64,000 bases of DNA from Gracilaria vermiculophylla (taxonomy: Eukaryota; Rhodophyta; Florideophyceae; Gracilariales; Gracilariaceae). Positions 18,888 through 31,281 of this stretch are shown here, one piece after another. The translations under genes were made by a program, and so were the position numbers. The stretch lies in the NCBI GenBank assembly GCA_019155205.2, contig JAHNZQ020000277.1:233371-297370 (forward strand), written 5' to 3'. Each line of letters begins with the position of its first letter. Position 1 is the stretch's first letter. Below the pieces are notes generated by a model that was not told the origin of the DNA, ran no database searches, and saw only the letters and a list, made by a program, of their open reading frames with translations.

Positions 18888-20811
18888 TTAGCGGTACGGG
18901 TGATATCGGTCATCTCGCCGTGAGGAACGTCTCAGACTTGGACCTCCTCCGCCTGTGTTTGAGCCGGGTCCGTTCTGCCCACCATGACCCATTTCTCCCC
19001 CGTGGCCACCACCATGTGCACCGCCATGACCACCGCCATGTGCACCGCCATGTGCACCGCCATGTGCACCGCCGTGGCCACCGCCATGGCCCCCACCGTG
19101 TCCACCGCCATATCGTCCGGATCCATGTGCATTATCGTATCCTACAACATCATTCACCCGTAAAGAGTTATTCAAACAACAAACATTCAGTGCAAGACGT
19201 CATTTCAACAAGCCACAACAATCAGTAATCAGGCAACAGAGACAAGTTAAACATAAAGCAAACAGTACAACAGTAAAAAAAAAAACAAAAAAGCTTGGTT
19301 AGTATTCGAAATAGACTCCGAAACAACGGTATCACCTTACGAAAGCATCTCTTTGACATAAGGGCAAACAAGTGGAGCTCACACGCGCGCCGGCTAAGCA
19401 AGCAGCCAAAGCTGTTTGTCACACTCATAAATAAACAAATCTTTCTCTCTTCATAGTCCAAACAGATGCGTTCGCTCGCTAATAGTAATACAAATGAAAG
19501 CTTACCTCCGGCGCCCGGAGCGTTTGGCGAGGCGGCATTCGCAGGCATACCCGCACTACCACCAACGCCATTTGCCGAAGCTTGTGTGCTCATGTACGCT
19601 TGCAAATACTGCTGGTACGGATTATAACTCTGCGGGAAGTTGAAGTTGTAGCCCATCGCAGCGTAATACTGCTGCCACTGGGGGTTATTGTAGTACGCGC
19701 CGTACTGCTCGGCGAGCGATGCTGGATAATTGCTGTAGTAAGCTGCAGCGGCGGCAGCGGCGGCGTTGGCACCGCTGCCATTAGCACCCGAGTGAGGCAG
19801 TGCATCGTTCTGTGAGGCGCCGCCACCGGCTCTACCGCCTCCTTGATTGTAGCTATCTCGATTATGTCTTCTATCTTGTGACGCACCCTTGGGTTCCGCT
19901 CTCTTCACTTCAACACATTTGCCCATAATTTCGTGGTCCGTGTTTGACTTTCCAGGGCCGACCACTGCGTTTACAGTGGCCTCATTTGCAAAAGTGACAA
20001 ATCCAAACCCTCTCGAGTTTCCAGTGTTATGGTCAATCATCACTTGGGCATCCACAACCTCTCCAAATCGCGAAAAGTAGTTGCGAAACTCATCGCCGCC
20101 ACAGCCCGATGGAAGACCGCCCACAAACACCTTGCACTTGGTGGTGTGGTGTGCGCGATGCGGCGCGCCCTGGGAGGCACCTTCGCTGAAGCGTTGACCG
20201 CGCGGGGCGGCAGTGAATGAGGCAGAATGGCCGGGTGCGGAAGTGGAGGAGCCCTCACTCCTCGGGACGGCTCGCTTGGCTTCGACTTGGCGACCATCCA
20301 AATCGTGGCGGCGCGAGGCGGCGGCAGTGGCGGCTTCCTCGTCGGCGAAGGTGACAAAGCCGAAGCCGCGCGGATGCCCTGTGTGGCGATCGCGCATGAT
20401 AACGCAATCCAGTACAGTTCCTATCTGCTCAAAGTAGGCGCGCAATGATTGCTCGTCGGTCTCCCATGAGAGACCGCCCACGAAGATTTTGCAGCCTGCT
20501 GAGGTAGAGGGGGGGGAGGGCTGAGTGGGAGGTTCCGGCGGAGGTTGACTGTATTGCTGCTGTTGTTGGAAGGCGCGTTGCTGTTGTTCATAGAGAGCGG
20601 ATGGAACGTTTGGAGGGTCGGGCGTTTGTGGGTTAGAAGATTTGGGTTGTTCGGGCGGTTGTTTGGAGGGTTCTGTGTCGTTGGATTTGTCGGGAAAGTC
20701 GTCCGGGTTTACTGGTGGGTTGGTAGGGGCATCGTGCGCGGACCATTTTTCGGAGGGTTCTTGATCGCGGGATGGTGTACCGTCAACCTGGGGGGGGTGT
20801 AGAGTTGCCAT
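18888..20811 (-). CDS. Musashi/hnRNP A-like protein: two RRMs, Gly/His-rich tail, two exons
   Basis: Exon 1 is 20811-19506 and exon 2 is 19141-18888, joined across a GT-AG intron to give 519 residues. A disordered Pro/Gln-rich N terminus precedes RRM1 (CKIFVGGLSWE ... RGFGFVTF, about residues 107-185). RRM2 (CKVFVGGLPSG ... RGFGFVTF) spans about 227-305. A Gly/Ala/Tyr/Asn-rich region (AAAAAAAAYYSNYPA) follows, then from exon 2 a GGGHGGGHGGAHGG repeat ending DDRYHPYR. Paired RRMs with these RNP1/RNP2 motifs are typical of Musashi/hnRNP A/B proteins, which bind mRNA and regulate translation or splicing. The junction is supported because both reading frames join exactly and continue the Gly-rich theme. 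Reading on into the intron would instead give a short hydrophobic tail. Confidence 0.8.
19142..19505 (-). other. Intron of the two-RRM protein gene
   Basis: A 364-nt intron begins GTAAGC after codon GGA-G and ends TTGTAG before GATACG. The phase joins to restore a Gly codon. If retained, translation continues about 90 residues through a Leu/Phe-rich sequence to a stop near 19222. Confidence 0.75.
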
Positions 20812-21156
20812 GAGATGAGGTTAGGGGGGGCGGGGAAGATAAGGGAGGATTGAGGGAAGAAGTACTAGTGAGAGGGGGAGATGGATGGGTAATGTTGATG
20901 ATGAAGATGATGATGAAGTTGTAGGAATGGGAGCAGTGATGTAAGGAGAGCACTGTGTTGCGGAGTTGATGAAGGTAACGCAAAGAGCTCGGATGAGAAA
21001 AGGATGTTGAGACGGTTAAATGGTGGGGGGGAGCCCGTCGTGATGGAGGGAAAGGGGTGGAGGGGAAGGGAAAGGGGAGAGGGAAGGAGAGAGGGGAAGG
21101 TGGGGTGGGGGCCGAGTTGGGGGGCTGTGGGTTGGGGGGAGGGGGGGGTGTAGGAG

Positions 21157-21157
<1 letters not shown>

Positions 21158-21251
<94 letters not shown>
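21158..21251. repeat. G94 homopolymer
   Basis: An uninterrupted run of 94 G, a length unlike anything else in the window except the run on the other side of the gap. It could be a real G-tract flanking an unsequenceable region or a sequencing or gap-filling artefact. Confidence 0.9.
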
Positions 21252-21252
<1 letters not shown>

Positions 21253-21262
21253 GGGGGGGGGG

Positions 21263-21357
21263 GGTGGAGTGTGAGGTGCGGCGAAGCGGAGAGAGCCGCG
21301 GGCGGCCGAGTGCGCAGCTGGTGTGCGATGCGGTGCGACCGGAACGCACGCGCGCTG
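21263..21357. repeat. 95-bp exact copy of the TUP1 upstream region
   Basis: From ggtggagtgtgaggtgcgg to cgcacgcgcgctg this segment is base-for-base identical to 7421-7515. It is bounded by the G94 run and by the N gap. This looks like a misplaced read end, but a shared promoter element cannot be excluded. Confidence 0.9.
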
Positions 21358-21457
21358 NNNNNNNNNNNNNNNNNNNNNNNNNNNNNNNNNNNNNNNNNNN
21401 NNNNNNNNNNNNNNNNNNNNNNNNNNNNNNNNNNNNNNNNNNNNNNNNNNNNNNNNN
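21358..21457. other. Assembly gap of 100 N
   Basis: Exactly 100 unknown bases, a conventional placeholder length, so the true distance is unknown. Confidence 0.98.
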
Positions 21458-21586
<129 letters not shown>

Positions 21587-22064
21587 GTTGGGCGCAGGGC
21601 GGGTGGCGGTGCGGTAGAGAGGCGATGCGCGGTGCGACCGGAGCGGGCGGCAGAGACGCGACTTGAGTGCCCGTGTTGGAGGCACCGCCATTGAATGGCC
21701 GCCGCGGGGTGTCAGAAGCGCTTTCGGCCTGCCCCGCAATACGGCGCACGCTTCTTGCTTACAGCTCATGAGCAAACCACTTTCGGCACCCAAGCAGCTG
21801 CATGCACGTGCTGCGCGCGCGGAGGGGACGTGCCCCCATTCTTTTCCACGCGTCCGCGTGGCTCACGCGGGTTGGCTGCGGTGTCGAGCACGGACCGTAG
21901 ATTGGGCGTCTGTGCCCCGGTGTAAGGCACGTGGAGCACGCGCTGGATCTGCCGTGCAAGGCGCGGATCTGAATGCGCGTCGCGCTGGGCGGCGACGTTG
22001 AAGGTCGCGCCGTGCTCCCGCGTCGTCGCGAGCTCGTCGTGCTCCGCGAGAGCAGGCAGAAGTA

Positions 22065-25000
22065 ATGCGGCAGGAGGCGTTCCGCGTGCCAGCCGCGCTG
22101 GTGCTCGCTGGCGGCCAGGTCTTTCCCGGCTATTCGTTCGGCTATGAGCGATGCATCGCCGGCGAGGCAGTCTTCCAGACCGGAATGGTCGGCTATCCCG
22201 AGGCACTCACTGACCCCTCGTACGCCGCGCAGATTCTCGTCCTTACCTATCCCATCATCGGCAACTATGGTGTCCCTGATATGTCTTCCGTCGATAGCGA
22301 CTCAATTCCTCTACACGCAGAGTCCCACCGCATTCATGCTGCCGCCCTGGTCGTCGCGGAGTACTCAAGCGACTATTCGCATTGGAACGCGGCCGGCAGC
22401 CTGTCAAACTGGCTCATCCAGCAGCGTGTTCCGGCTATCACTGGCGTGGATACCAGGCAGCTGACCAAGATTATTCGTCGCTCCGGCACGCTGCTTGCCA
22501 GGCTGGTGGTCAATCCCAAGTCCGCGCCATTGCCACCACTATCTGACCCGAACGCACGTAACCTGGTTGCCGAGGTGTCTGTCGCCCAAGCGCGCTCCAT
22601 TCCAGGCACGGGCGTCGCAGATGCGCCACGTATTCTTGTACTCGACTGCGGTGTGAAAAACAATCAGCTCCGCGCCTTGCGGAAACGGGCACGCGCGCTC
22701 CTTGTGGTCCCATGGAACGCAACTTTATCACAGTTTTCGGCTGACTATGACGCCTTGTTTATCACGAATGGACCTGGTGACCCGGCCATGCTATCTGTTA
22801 CTGTCGACAACATTCGCCAATGTATCCGAGATCATCCAAACCGCCCTATCTTTGGCATTTGTCTTGGTCATCAGTTGTTGGCACGAGCCGCTGGTTTCGG
22901 TACATACAAGCTCAAGTATGGGAACAGGGGACACAACCAGCCGTGTATAGAATTATCCACGGGTCGTTGCCACATCACGTCGCAGAACCATGGCTATGCC
23001 GTTGATGATCGTACGGATAAGTGGCCCGCTGGCTGGTTTCCAACCTTCGTCAACGCAAACGACCGTACCAACGAGGGCATTGCTCACAAGACGCTTCCCT
23101 TTTTCTCCGTCCAATTTCATCCCGAAGCGTGTGCTGGTCCGCAAGATACAGAGTATTTGTTCGATCTGTTTATTCATGCTGCTGTAGAGGCAAAGGCTGG
23201 AGGTAAGAATAAACCGCTGTTTGATGCCCAGGCCGCAATAAGGCGATTGCGAGAAAGTGAGCTCAATGATGGTCTGCAGCGCTTTCCATTAAGCTCTGCT
23301 ATCAAAAAGGTGATTGTCCTGGGTTCTGGTGGCCTCTCTATCGGTCAAGCGGGCGAGTTCGACTATTCAGGGTCGCAGGCCATTAAGGCTCTGAAAAGTC
23401 AGTCCGTGCGCACTGTTTTAATCAACCCCAACATCGCCACAGTTCAGACTTCACCGGGTCTAGCAGACAAGGTCTACTACCTTCCCGTCACACCTGAAAA
23501 CGTCCTCAAAGTCGCTGAGAATGAACGTCCTGATGGCATTTTGGTGACCTTTGGAGGCCAGACCGCTCTCAATTGTGGTGTGAAGCTTTACAACAGTGGG
23601 GCTTTAGAAAAACTTGGAATCCAAGTGCTTGGAACACCTGTCGAGGCAATCTTGGACACTGAAGATCGAGAAAGGTTCAATTCACGGTTGAAAGAGATTG
23701 GAGAGCCTTTTGCTGATTCTCGTGCCTGCGAAACTATTGAACAGTGTCTTAAGGCAGCTGACGAAGTTGGATACCCCGTTATTCTTCGCGCGGCATTTGC
23801 ATTGGGCGGATTGGGCTCCGGCTTTGCAGATGACGCAGAACAGCTCGCTAAATTGGCCTCCCGTGCCTTTACTTCGAGTTCCCAAGTGCTCGTGGAGAGA
23901 TCTATGAAAGGCTGGAAAGAAATCGAGTACGAAGTTGTGAGGGACGCGTACGACAACTGCATTACTGTTTGCAACATGGAGAACTTTGATCCTCTTGGTA
24001 TTCATACCGGAGACTCCATTGTTGTAGCCCCATCGCAAACACTGAATGATGCCGAATATCACATGTTGCGCAACGCTGCCATTCGCACCGTGAGACATCT
24101 CGGTGTCGTCGGCGAATGCAACATTCAGTATGCTCTGAATCCCCAGAGTATGCAGTACTGTATTATTGAGGTCAACGCTCGTCTGAGCCGTTCTTCTGCG
24201 CTGGCTTCAAAAGCTACCGGCTATCCTTTGGCTTTCGTTGCCGCCCAGCTAGCATTAGGAATCCCCTTGCCCATGATTCGAAACTCGATAACCAAAGAAA
24301 CTTCTGCGTGTTTTGAGCCATCATTGGATTATCTCGTTGTCAAGATTCCAAGGTGGGATTTGAAGAAGTTTACAAGAGTCAGCCGCGCCCTGGGCAGTTC
24401 GATGAAGTCTGTCGGTGAAGTGATGGCTATCGGAAGAACTTTTGAAGAGACTTTGCAAAAAGCTGTGAGAATGGCTCGAGACAACTACGTATTTGGTTTT
24501 GAGTCGGGTGTTGTGGAGTACTCAGAGGACATGCTCAGAAATCCCACTGATGACCGTCTTTTGGCCATTGCAGATGGTCTTGCAAAAGGGGTCTCAGTGG
24601 ACAAAATTCACGAGCTGACCAAGATTGACAAATGGTTCCTTTACAAGCTAGCCAGAATATCAGCGTGCGAAGCACAGCTGCGCAACTCGTCAAACATCGA
24701 TGACGATATGCTTATCAACTCAAAGCAACTCGGGTTCAGCGATCGGCAAGTCGCTAAGTTGCTTGATGCCACAGAACTTGCTATTCGCAAGCAGCGTTTG
24801 AGCGGCGATATTCGTCCATGTGTGAAACAAATTGATACCGTCGCGGCTGAGTTTCCAGCGAAGACCAACTATCTTTATGTTACGTACTCTTGTATGTCTG
24901 CTCTACGATCGGGACAGGCTCTACCTTCTTCACTGTATGAAGATTCTAGAAGACCAAACAGCACACTGTCCACTTCTCCTGCAAGCTCCCCTGGTCTCAT

Positions 25001-28000
25001 ACAAAGTGTACCAGACTGCTTTAGGCTTCAAGATGACGTTTCTTTCAACGAGCACGGTATTATCGTTCTGGGATGTGGTGCATACAGAATTGGGTCATCT
25101 GTGGAGTTTGATTGCTGTGCTGTTTCTGCGATCCGAACTTTGAGAAGCCAGAGGGCCAGATCGGTCATGATCAACTACAATCCTGAGACTGTTAGCACTG
25201 ATTACGATGAATGCGACCGTCTATACTTCGAAGAACTTTCTTTTGAACGAGTGCTTGACATTTACGACATTGAAAGGAGCTCAGGTATCATTGTTTCAAT
25301 GGGTGGGCAAATTGCAAACAACATCGCCATGAGACTTCATCGGCAGTCGGCTAGGATCCTCGGGACTACCCCCGAAATGATCGACAATGCTGAGAACAGG
25401 TATAAGTTCTCTCGGATGTGTGACAAGAATGGTGTAGATCAACCGAGATGGAAGGAGTTGTCATCATTGGCTGATGCCAAAGCTTTTGGCGCTGATGTTG
25501 GATATCCAGTTTTGGTTCGACCATCATACGTGCTTTCTGGTGCTGCGATGAATGTTGCACACAAAGCGGAAGATCTTGAAGCATATCTAACGGAGGCTGC
25601 TACTGTATCGAACGACTGTCCTGTTGTTATATCAAAGTTCATCTTGGAAGCCAAAGAAGTTGAGGTTGATGCCGTTGCAAATAAGGGTGAGCTGGTGATG
25701 CACGTCATATCTGAACATGTCGAGAACGCCGGAGTTCATTCCGGTGATGCGACGCTTGTGCTTCCCCCACAAGATCTAGACGAGATCACAGTTCGCAAAG
25801 TGGAAGAAGCTACTGCAAAAGTCGCTCGTGCCCTGAATGTAACCGGTCCGATGAATATTCAGTTCATCGCAAAAAACAACGCTATTAAGGTTATCGAATG
25901 CAATCTTCGCGCGTCCCGTACTTTTCCTTTCATCTCAAAGACAATCGGTCTCGACCTAGCAAAACTAGCCACAAAGGTTATGTTGGGTAAGCCCGTGCTT
26001 CCCTATCCCGTTGATGTAAGCAAGGTTCCATTCGTTGGGGTTAAAGTGGCCCAATTTTCATTCACCAGATTGCTCGGTGCAGATCCTATCCTTGGTGTTG
26101 AAATGGCATCCACGGGAGAAGTAGCGTGCTTTGGTGCTTCTCGAGAAGAGGCCTACATGAAAGGCTTAATTGCCACATCTCGCCATCTGCCTTCGAAATC
26201 TGTTGCCGTTTCTATAGGAACGTACAAAGAAAAGCTAGAGTTTCTGGCTTCGGCAAAAAGATTAAAAGAACTTGGCTACAAGCTCATTGCAACCCCTGGA
26301 ACGGCAGACTTCTTCCAGGAACATGGTGTGGAAGCCGATGTGGCTGTATGGACAAATAAGAACGAATACTCAGAATCGGAAGTCGAGAACACGATCGAGA
26401 GAATGCTTCGCGATGGTCGAGTAGAATTCTTCATCAATATTCCTTCTAACAATAAGTATCGGCGTCTGGCATCTTTCGAGTCTCCCGGGTACAAGTCTCG
26501 CCGTGCCGCTGTTGACTTCAGTGTACCACTCTTGACAAACATCAAGTGTGCGAAGTTGTTTGTTAAGGTGTTAAATTTTGTCAAGTCTTCCGGAAAGGAG
26601 CTACCTCTAAGTCCGTACGATTTCAGATTTTCCTCGCGCGTGATAACCCTTCCTGGGTTGGTACTTCTGAACACCGCGGAAGAAGAGATGTCAAAATTGA
26701 TCACTCCCACCAAAATCGGTGAGAAAGTATTCCGACAAACTGGGTCTGCTTTAGAGGGCGGCTTTTCTACTACCTGCGTGTCCCTGCCTCAGGATAGATG
26801 TCAATCTCCCGAGGACTTTAACTTGGTCATGACAGATGCCAATACCCATGCGCTTTGTAACTTTACAGTTTGTGCGAATGCACGACCAGGTAACGCAGCT
26901 GTTGTGGCTTCGTTGGGAGGAATTGCAGGTGGGCTCATCATAAAACCGACGAGAGCGGATTTGAAACACAACAGCGGTGTAGATATTTGGATGGACCATC
27001 TCTCTCGATGGCCACAAGAATCACCTGTTTTTCTCCGTGCCTCCGGCAGGTCGCTTGCTGCTCTACTCTTCGCCGCAGTTGTGACTAGCAGAGAGGTTCA
27101 TGTCGCGAATATTTGCAAGAAAGAAGACATTAATCTCATTCAGGCAAGCAAATCAACTGGGTTGAGTATTACATGCGATGTCAATGTTCTTGATTTGTAT
27201 GCAACGGAAAACAGCGGTCGAATATCTCGAGAGGATCAAGATGCACTGTGGGAGAATCTTGATGTCGTTGATGCTGTAACTGGCCCGCCGTCCTTGATCG
27301 TTCCGATGTTGTTTGAATCTGTTGTGAGCGGTCGAATAGACCTAGAATGGGTTCGATCGCGACTGTATGACGGCCCTAGTGGAATTCTGGGCATTGCTGT
27401 GCCTCAAAATGAATCTACTGTAGAAATCGATATTGATGTGGCATGGGAAGGCCCGGCCGCCTCTGATGTGTCCGGTGTTCCGTGTCGCGGTTTAGTACGG
27501 CGAGTTGTCAACAATGGGGAGGTTGCGTTTTTGGACGGAAAGATATGGGCTCAATGTGGATCTGGAGATTTTGTTCGTCGAGAAACCCAAACCCTGAAAA
27601 AGAGCCCTTCGACTAGAGGACTTCCCGTTTCTTCTTTTAAGTTCAGTACGATAGCTGCCCGAAACATCAGCGATGAGGGTGGGAAAGTGCCCCTCTTATC
27701 TGTTCATCCCGTCAAATCCGATACTCATCGATTGGATAACTTGCAAAGGTCAAATGACTTCCAAGCAAGAAAAACACAAGGCATTTGGAATGGTCATGCC
27801 GAAATGGCTTCCCGCAGCCCTTTCATGTCTCCAGTTCCGGAAGAACCGCAACTGTCATCCGACGACCTTGAACTCAGCAACAGTTTTGAGACAAAAATCC
27901 CCAACGGTGTAGCTCTGCACAAGACCAGCGATATTGCTGGAACCGAATATCGTGGACTGAAGGAAGCACTTCCTGGTTACGGATCTGGCTGGTGGGCTGG

Positions 28001-28916
28001 CAGACACATACTATCTGTTTCCCAATTCGCCAGAAACGAATTATATAAGCTTTTTGAAGTGGCACATGAGATGAGAATCATGGTTTCTCGAGTAGGACAC
28101 TATGAACTTCTTCGAGGAAAAGTTATGGCTTTACTATTTTACGAACCGTCTACCCGAACTTCATGTTCTTTTCAAGCAGCCATGCAACGGCTGGGCGGCA
28201 CGGTTTTGAATATACAAGATGTAGGGAATTCTTCGGTCGCAAAAGGTGAAAGCCTTGGGGATACCATCAGGACCCTTGGGTGCTACTCTGATGTTATTGT
28301 TCTCAGACATCCTGCGGTTGGCGCGGCCCAACAGGCCGCATACCATTCAAGACTTCCAGTGATAAATGCCGGCGATGGGATCGGAGAACATCCCACACAG
28401 GCTTTGTTGGATGTTTTTACAATCCGAGAAGAACTTGGAACTGTCAATAACTTAACGGTAACCTTTGTCGGTGACCTGAAAAACGGACGTACAGTTCATT
28501 CTCTTGCCCGTGTGCTCGCCTTGTACTCTGTGCGTTTGCGCTATGTGTCTCCTGAATCCCTTCGAATGCCCCACGATCTGCTTGAAGAACTGTCAGAAAG
28601 GGGTGTGCCTCAGTATGAGCATGTTGAATTATCGACTGATGTAATCAAAGACACGGATGTGCTTTACGTAACAAGGATACAGAAAGAAAGATTTGAAAGT
28701 CCAGTCGAGTACGAACGGGTGAAAGATGCATACATGGTCACTCCCAAGACTCTCACACGAGCAAAGGAGCAGATGATTATCATGCATCCCTTGCCAAGAG
28801 TGGGTGAAATTTCGACGGACGTTGACTCAGATCCTCGTGCGGTGTATTTCAGACAAATGGAGCATGGCAAATACGTGCGTATGGCCCTGTTAGCAATGGT
28901 TCTCGGCAAGAACTAA
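22065..28916 (+). CDS. CAD: CAD-type pyrimidine enzyme: glutaminase, CPSase II, pseudo-DHOase, ATCase
   Basis: The 2,283-residue protein catalyses the first two steps of UMP synthesis. The glutamine amidotransferase (1-370) keeps the nucleophile Cys266 in GICLGHQ and the QFHPE pair. The CPSase synthetase (about 400-1450) has two ATP-grasp halves and an MGS-like regulatory segment ([17 protein letters not shown]). The dihydroorotase-like part (about 1500-1880) is recognisable ([23 protein letters not shown]) but lacks the metal and catalytic residues. The ATCase (about 1975-2283) is intact: [39 protein letters not shown]. This resembles yeast Ura2 more than human CAD, so a separate dihydroorotase must exist. 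There is no intron and the start is the first ATG. It is divergent from the RNA-binding protein gene. Confidence 0.95.
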   Translation: MRQEAFRVPAALVLAGGQVFPGYSFGYERCIAGEAVFQTGMVGYPEALTDPSYAAQILVLTYPIIGNYGVPDMSSVDSDSIPLHAESHRIHAAALVVAEYSSDYSHWNAAGSLSNWLIQQRVPAITGVDTRQLTKIIRRSGTLLARLVVNPKSAPLPPLSDPNARNLVAEVSVAQARSIPGTGVADAPRILVLDCGVKNNQLRALRKRARALLVVPWNATLSQFSADYDALFITNGPGDPAMLSVTVDNIRQCIRDHPNRPIFGICLGHQLLARAAGFGTYKLKYGNRGHNQPCIELSTGRCHITSQNHGYAVDDRTDKWPAGWFPTFVNANDRTNEGIAHKTLPFFSVQFHPEACAGPQDTEYLFDLFIHAAVEAKAGGKNKPLFDAQAAIRRLRESELNDGLQRFPLSSAIKKVIVLGSGGLSIGQAGEFDYSGSQAIKALKSQSVRTVLINPNIATVQTSPGLADKVYYLPVTPENVLKVAENERPDGILVTFGGQTALNCGVKLYNSGALEKLGIQVLGTPVEAILDTEDRERFNSRLKEIGEPFADSRACETIEQCLKAADEVGYPVILRAAFALGGLGSGFADDAEQLAKLASRAFTSSSQVLVERSMKGWKEIEYEVVRDAYDNCITVCNMENFDPLGIHTGDSIVVAPSQTLNDAEYHMLRNAAIRTVRHLGVVGECNIQYALNPQSMQYCIIEVNARLSRSSALASKATGYPLAFVAAQLALGIPLPMIRNSITKETSACFEPSLDYLVVKIPRWDLKKFTRVSRALGSSMKSVGEVMAIGRTFEETLQKAVRMARDNYVFGFESGVVEYSEDMLRNPTDDRLLAIADGLAKGVSVDKIHELTKIDKWFLYKLARISACEAQLRNSSNIDDDMLINSKQLGFSDRQVAKLLDATELAIRKQRLSGDIRPCVKQIDTVAAEFPAKTNYLYVTYSCMSALRSGQALPSSLYEDSRRPNSTLSTSPASSPGLIQSVPDCFRLQDDVSFNEHGIIVLGCGAYRIGSSVEFDCCAVSAIRTLRSQRARSVMINYNPETVSTDYDECDRLYFEELSFERVLDIYDIERSSGIIVSMGGQIANNIAMRLHRQSARILGTTPEMIDNAENRYKFSRMCDKNGVDQPRWKELSSLADAKAFGADVGYPVLVRPSYVLSGAAMNVAHKAEDLEAYLTEAATVSNDCPVVISKFILEAKEVEVDAVANKGELVMHVISEHVENAGVHSGDATLVLPPQDLDEITVRKVEEATAKVARALNVTGPMNIQFIAKNNAIKVIECNLRASRTFPFISKTIGLDLAKLATKVMLGKPVLPYPVDVSKVPFVGVKVAQFSFTRLLGADPILGVEMASTGEVACFGASREEAYMKGLIATSRHLPSKSVAVSIGTYKEKLEFLASAKRLKELGYKLIATPGTADFFQEHGVEADVAVWTNKNEYSESEVENTIERMLRDGRVEFFINIPSNNKYRRLASFESPGYKSRRAAVDFSVPLLTNIKCAKLFVKVLNFVKSSGKELPLSPYDFRFSSRVITLPGLVLLNTAEEEMSKLITPTKIGEKVFRQTGSALEGGFSTTCVSLPQDRCQSPEDFNLVMTDANTHALCNFTVCANARPGNAAVVASLGGIAGGLIIKPTRADLKHNSGVDIWMDHLSRWPQESPVFLRASGRSLAALLFAAVVTSREVHVANICKKEDINLIQASKSTGLSITCDVNVLDLYATENSGRISREDQDALWENLDVVDAVTGPPSLIVPMLFESVVSGRIDLEWVRSRLYDGPSGILGIAVPQNESTVEIDIDVAWEGPAASDVSGVPCRGLVRRVVNNGEVAFLDGKIWAQCGSGDFVRRETQTLKKSPSTRGLPVSSFKFSTIAARNISDEGGKVPLLSVHPVKSDTHRLDNLQRSNDFQARKTQGIWNGHAEMASRSPFMSPVPEEPQLSSDDLELSNSFETKIPNGVALHKTSDIAGTEYRGLKEALPGYGSGWWAGRHILSVSQFARNELYKLFEVAHEMRIMVSRVGHYELLRGKVMALLFYEPSTRTSCSFQAAMQRLGGTVLNIQDVGNSSVAKGESLGDTIRTLGCYSDVIVLRHPAVGAAQQAAYHSRLPVINAGDGIGEHPTQALLDVFTIREELGTVNNLTVTFVGDLKNGRTVHSLARVLALYSVRLRYVSPESLRMPHDLLEELSERGVPQYEHVELSTDVIKDTDVLYVTRIQKERFESPVEYERVKDAYMVTPKTLTRAKEQMIIMHPLPRVGEISTDVDSDPRAVYFRQMEHGKYVRMALLAMVLGKN

Positions 28917-29639
28917 TGTTCATGTCCGTAATTTAGCGAAAAATATTTTTGTGGTCACTACAGCTCAGTATTTCAAAAGAAGTGATGCTTTTTGGTCGAT
29001 TCCTAAGCAGGAATAGTAAACTCATTGTGAGTGTGGGGACGGGTAGCTTTTTCTCTGTGATTCAGTGTTTGAAGTCCATAACCTTGGTCTATTTCTGATA
29101 CATATACATTACTTGGCTATCATTCATCGTTAACTGCATACCTTAATAGTTGTATCTCTATCGATAGGTGCCCTTAATTTCGTCTCTGTCGACCTAACTG
29201 TTAACTCTTTTTTATAAAGAAGATCATTCTTTTCGTCAAGTAGTCTTCGTTTGGGGGCTATTCGTGCGAGGATTGTAACTACTTAATGAAATGCTATACA
29301 CTTCTATTTCAGGCGAGAATGTTGAACACATACGGTTTTGAACACTATGGCCTCACAGGGCCCCGGAGCTGAAGGTGAAATGATCCATGGTGACGGCTGG
29401 AATAAAAGAGCGGAATGCTGCATTTTCAAATGCTTGGATCGCCGTGATACAGTAGCATCAGATCTTCCAACCAACTGCATATTAGCCACGTTGGTTGTCA
29501 ACCTTCAATGTATATCTCGCTAAAAATTTTGCAGGTAGAATGAAATCAAAAATGCAATAAAAAAAACTATAACTTTGAAGAAAAACAATAATACAAATAA
29601 AATCAGTTTCGTGATGGTAAACCGTCTGGAGAACCGGAA
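28917..29639. other. AT-rich region downstream of CAD
   Basis: About 720 bases of AT-rich sequence contain the CAD 3' UTR and the start of the transposon island. Two overlapping 60-residue frames near 29304-29523 on opposite strands show no domain. Confidence 0.45.
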
Positions 29640-29890
29640 ACTGCGTTTTTACAATTGTACTTCACTGCTAGCAAAACTGGGTTCCAAAACCGGTTTGTCT
29701 AAAAAATGGCTTTCAAAAGATTGAATTTATATCAAGAAATGCTCCGTGCATCATCTCTTTAACAATTGATGTTTGCTCCTTTATACAAAATGGCACCAAT
29801 GCATTGCTTATGACCAGTATGTAATCATCGATACGTAAATTGTTGCTGAATTTTCATGACTTTTTAATAAAAGTTATATTGATCAAAAAG
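29640..29890 (-). mobile_element. Possible highly diverged Tc1/mariner remnant
   Basis: Similarity in order to the C-terminal half of the 37.2 kb Tc1 copy: catcatctctt..aatgat, cac(c/t)aatgcaa/tgct, and the gctgaattttcatgactttttaa block against the cagcaattttcaatacaagttttta block. No ends or open frame remain. Confidence 0.3.
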
Positions 29891-30129
29891 TGTCTCAAAC
29901 TTTGCAATGACCATCATTAATATGTGCAAGTAGGTCGCTCCGAAAAACACAAATTTATACCAGCACTCACATATCAAGATACGTACTGACAGATTTGATA
30001 CGACTGAAATGGGCACGAAATGTCCGTACAAATTCTGCAACTCTCGCACACAACTGTGTGCGAGTACGACACCGAGTACGGTCGTCTTTATGCCTTTTAT
30101 ATCTGCACTCTTGCTCGCTCTGCTAGCGC

Positions 30130-30781
30130 ACCGTCAGCGCCAAGTGCTACGGTCGGCTTACGAAATCGATTAAAGATTGCAGGAAGAAGATGTCGAGACC
30201 GTAAAGTAACTCGCCGGGCTTTGCAAAGTCCAGCTATTTCCCCGATTACGGTGCTGCTTTAGTCCATTTACGATCAATCTTTGATTACGGTGACCGGCTT
30301 TGACCATTACATGTTTGTTGCTATACTACAGCAGCTTGCTCCACGTTATCGCAGATTGACTCCCTACTCGGAAGATGGATTCATCATAATCATCGCTTGT
30401 ACGAATCGCACGTTGGGAAGGCCAAAAAGTATATCCGCGACTCAGTGTTTGGGGTCGGTTCTTGCATGGCACAGAACACGCGGATCGATGTTTACGTTAT
30501 GCATGCTCTTTGGCATTACATCGTCTGTGTGTTCAATTTTCATTCCCTCTGGGAGAAGGCTCCTATTTCGTCTACTTTCAAGGCACAGCCGAGCACAAGT
30601 ACGGATGCCGGATCAGAACGAGATTGAACAGTATAAGACTGCCTCTCCCACTACGTACATGTCTGTACAAAATGTGTACGCTGTAGCGGATGGCCTCAAG
30701 CTGTACTTAGAGCAGTCTCGATACTTCGTAATTCAAAACATGTTTTACAATGGCTGGACTTATTGTCAGAAAAACAGATGA
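30130..30781 (+). pseudogene. PIF/Harbinger-like DDE transposase fragment
   Basis: One plus-strand frame, interrupted by TAG at 30260-30262, reads NDQ-like YDQSLITVTGFDHYMFV, then LAPRYRRLTPYS, LGRPKSISATQCLGSVLAW, RGSMFTLCMLFGIT and YAVADGLKLYLEQ, ending at a stop at 30781. This resembles the N-terminal half of Harbinger-type DDE endonucleases, with the Asp of VADG as probable first catalytic residue. The C-terminal half with the other acidic residues is absent. Identification is from memory of the family pattern, and another DDE superfamily is possible. Confidence 0.5.
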
Positions 30782-30979
30782 GCTATTTGCGCTATACTCT
30801 CTTGTGACACAAGGCGCACAGTTCACCATTTGAACTATCAACACGCCCCCTCGCCCTGTACTTTCTTACAGAACAAGACCTCAAGCTTACAGTAACCACT
30901 TTTGACCACTGCTGTACACATGTACAATTTTTCAGGCTCAGGTCACTTCTGGGAATTGAACCCAAGGTCCTAGCGTTTA

Positions 30980-30993
30980 GCTGGGCCCATAAC
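30980..30993 (-). other. Half-tRNA(iMet) primer-binding-site-like sequence
   Basis: gttatgggcccagc on the minus strand is identical to the primer-binding site of the copia element at 49691-49704 and complementary to the anticodon arm of initiator tRNA-Met. It suggests the 5' end of another copia-type element whose LTR would lie at about 30994-31260 and whose internal region would run toward lower coordinates. No second LTR was found. Confidence 0.35.
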
Positions 30994-31281
30994 CTATTGG
31001 GGGTCAGAGGGGCAAGGGAAGGTTGGAGGGATGTTAAGAATGTTCGCCAGCTCTGGCTTTGATTTTCTTGGACGTGCTTCGACCACAACTTATATAGTGG
31101 CTCAGTCGTACCGACTAGGATGCATCAGAAATTACAATACAAAGGCGAGACACTCAATACTACCAATCATATTGTGACATGACATATATGTACTAGCCAC
31201 AATTCAATAATGCTTACAACAGCAAGGCACAACAAGGCATGACAGTTCCGTACACTCACGAGACCATGACAGTGCACAAAT

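Noticed and set aside
22065..28916. Bacterial contamination or recent transfer for the CPSase gene
   Set aside because: The fused glutaminase-CPSase-pseudoDHOase-ATCase order is a eukaryotic CAD/Ura2 arrangement and composition matches the neighbours.
30930..31000. A tRNA gene, because of the initiator anticodon arm and a B-box-like gggttcaattccca
   Set aside because: The anticodon-arm sequence and the B-box-like sequence are on opposite strands and no cloverleaf can be folded; a retroelement PBS explains the match better.
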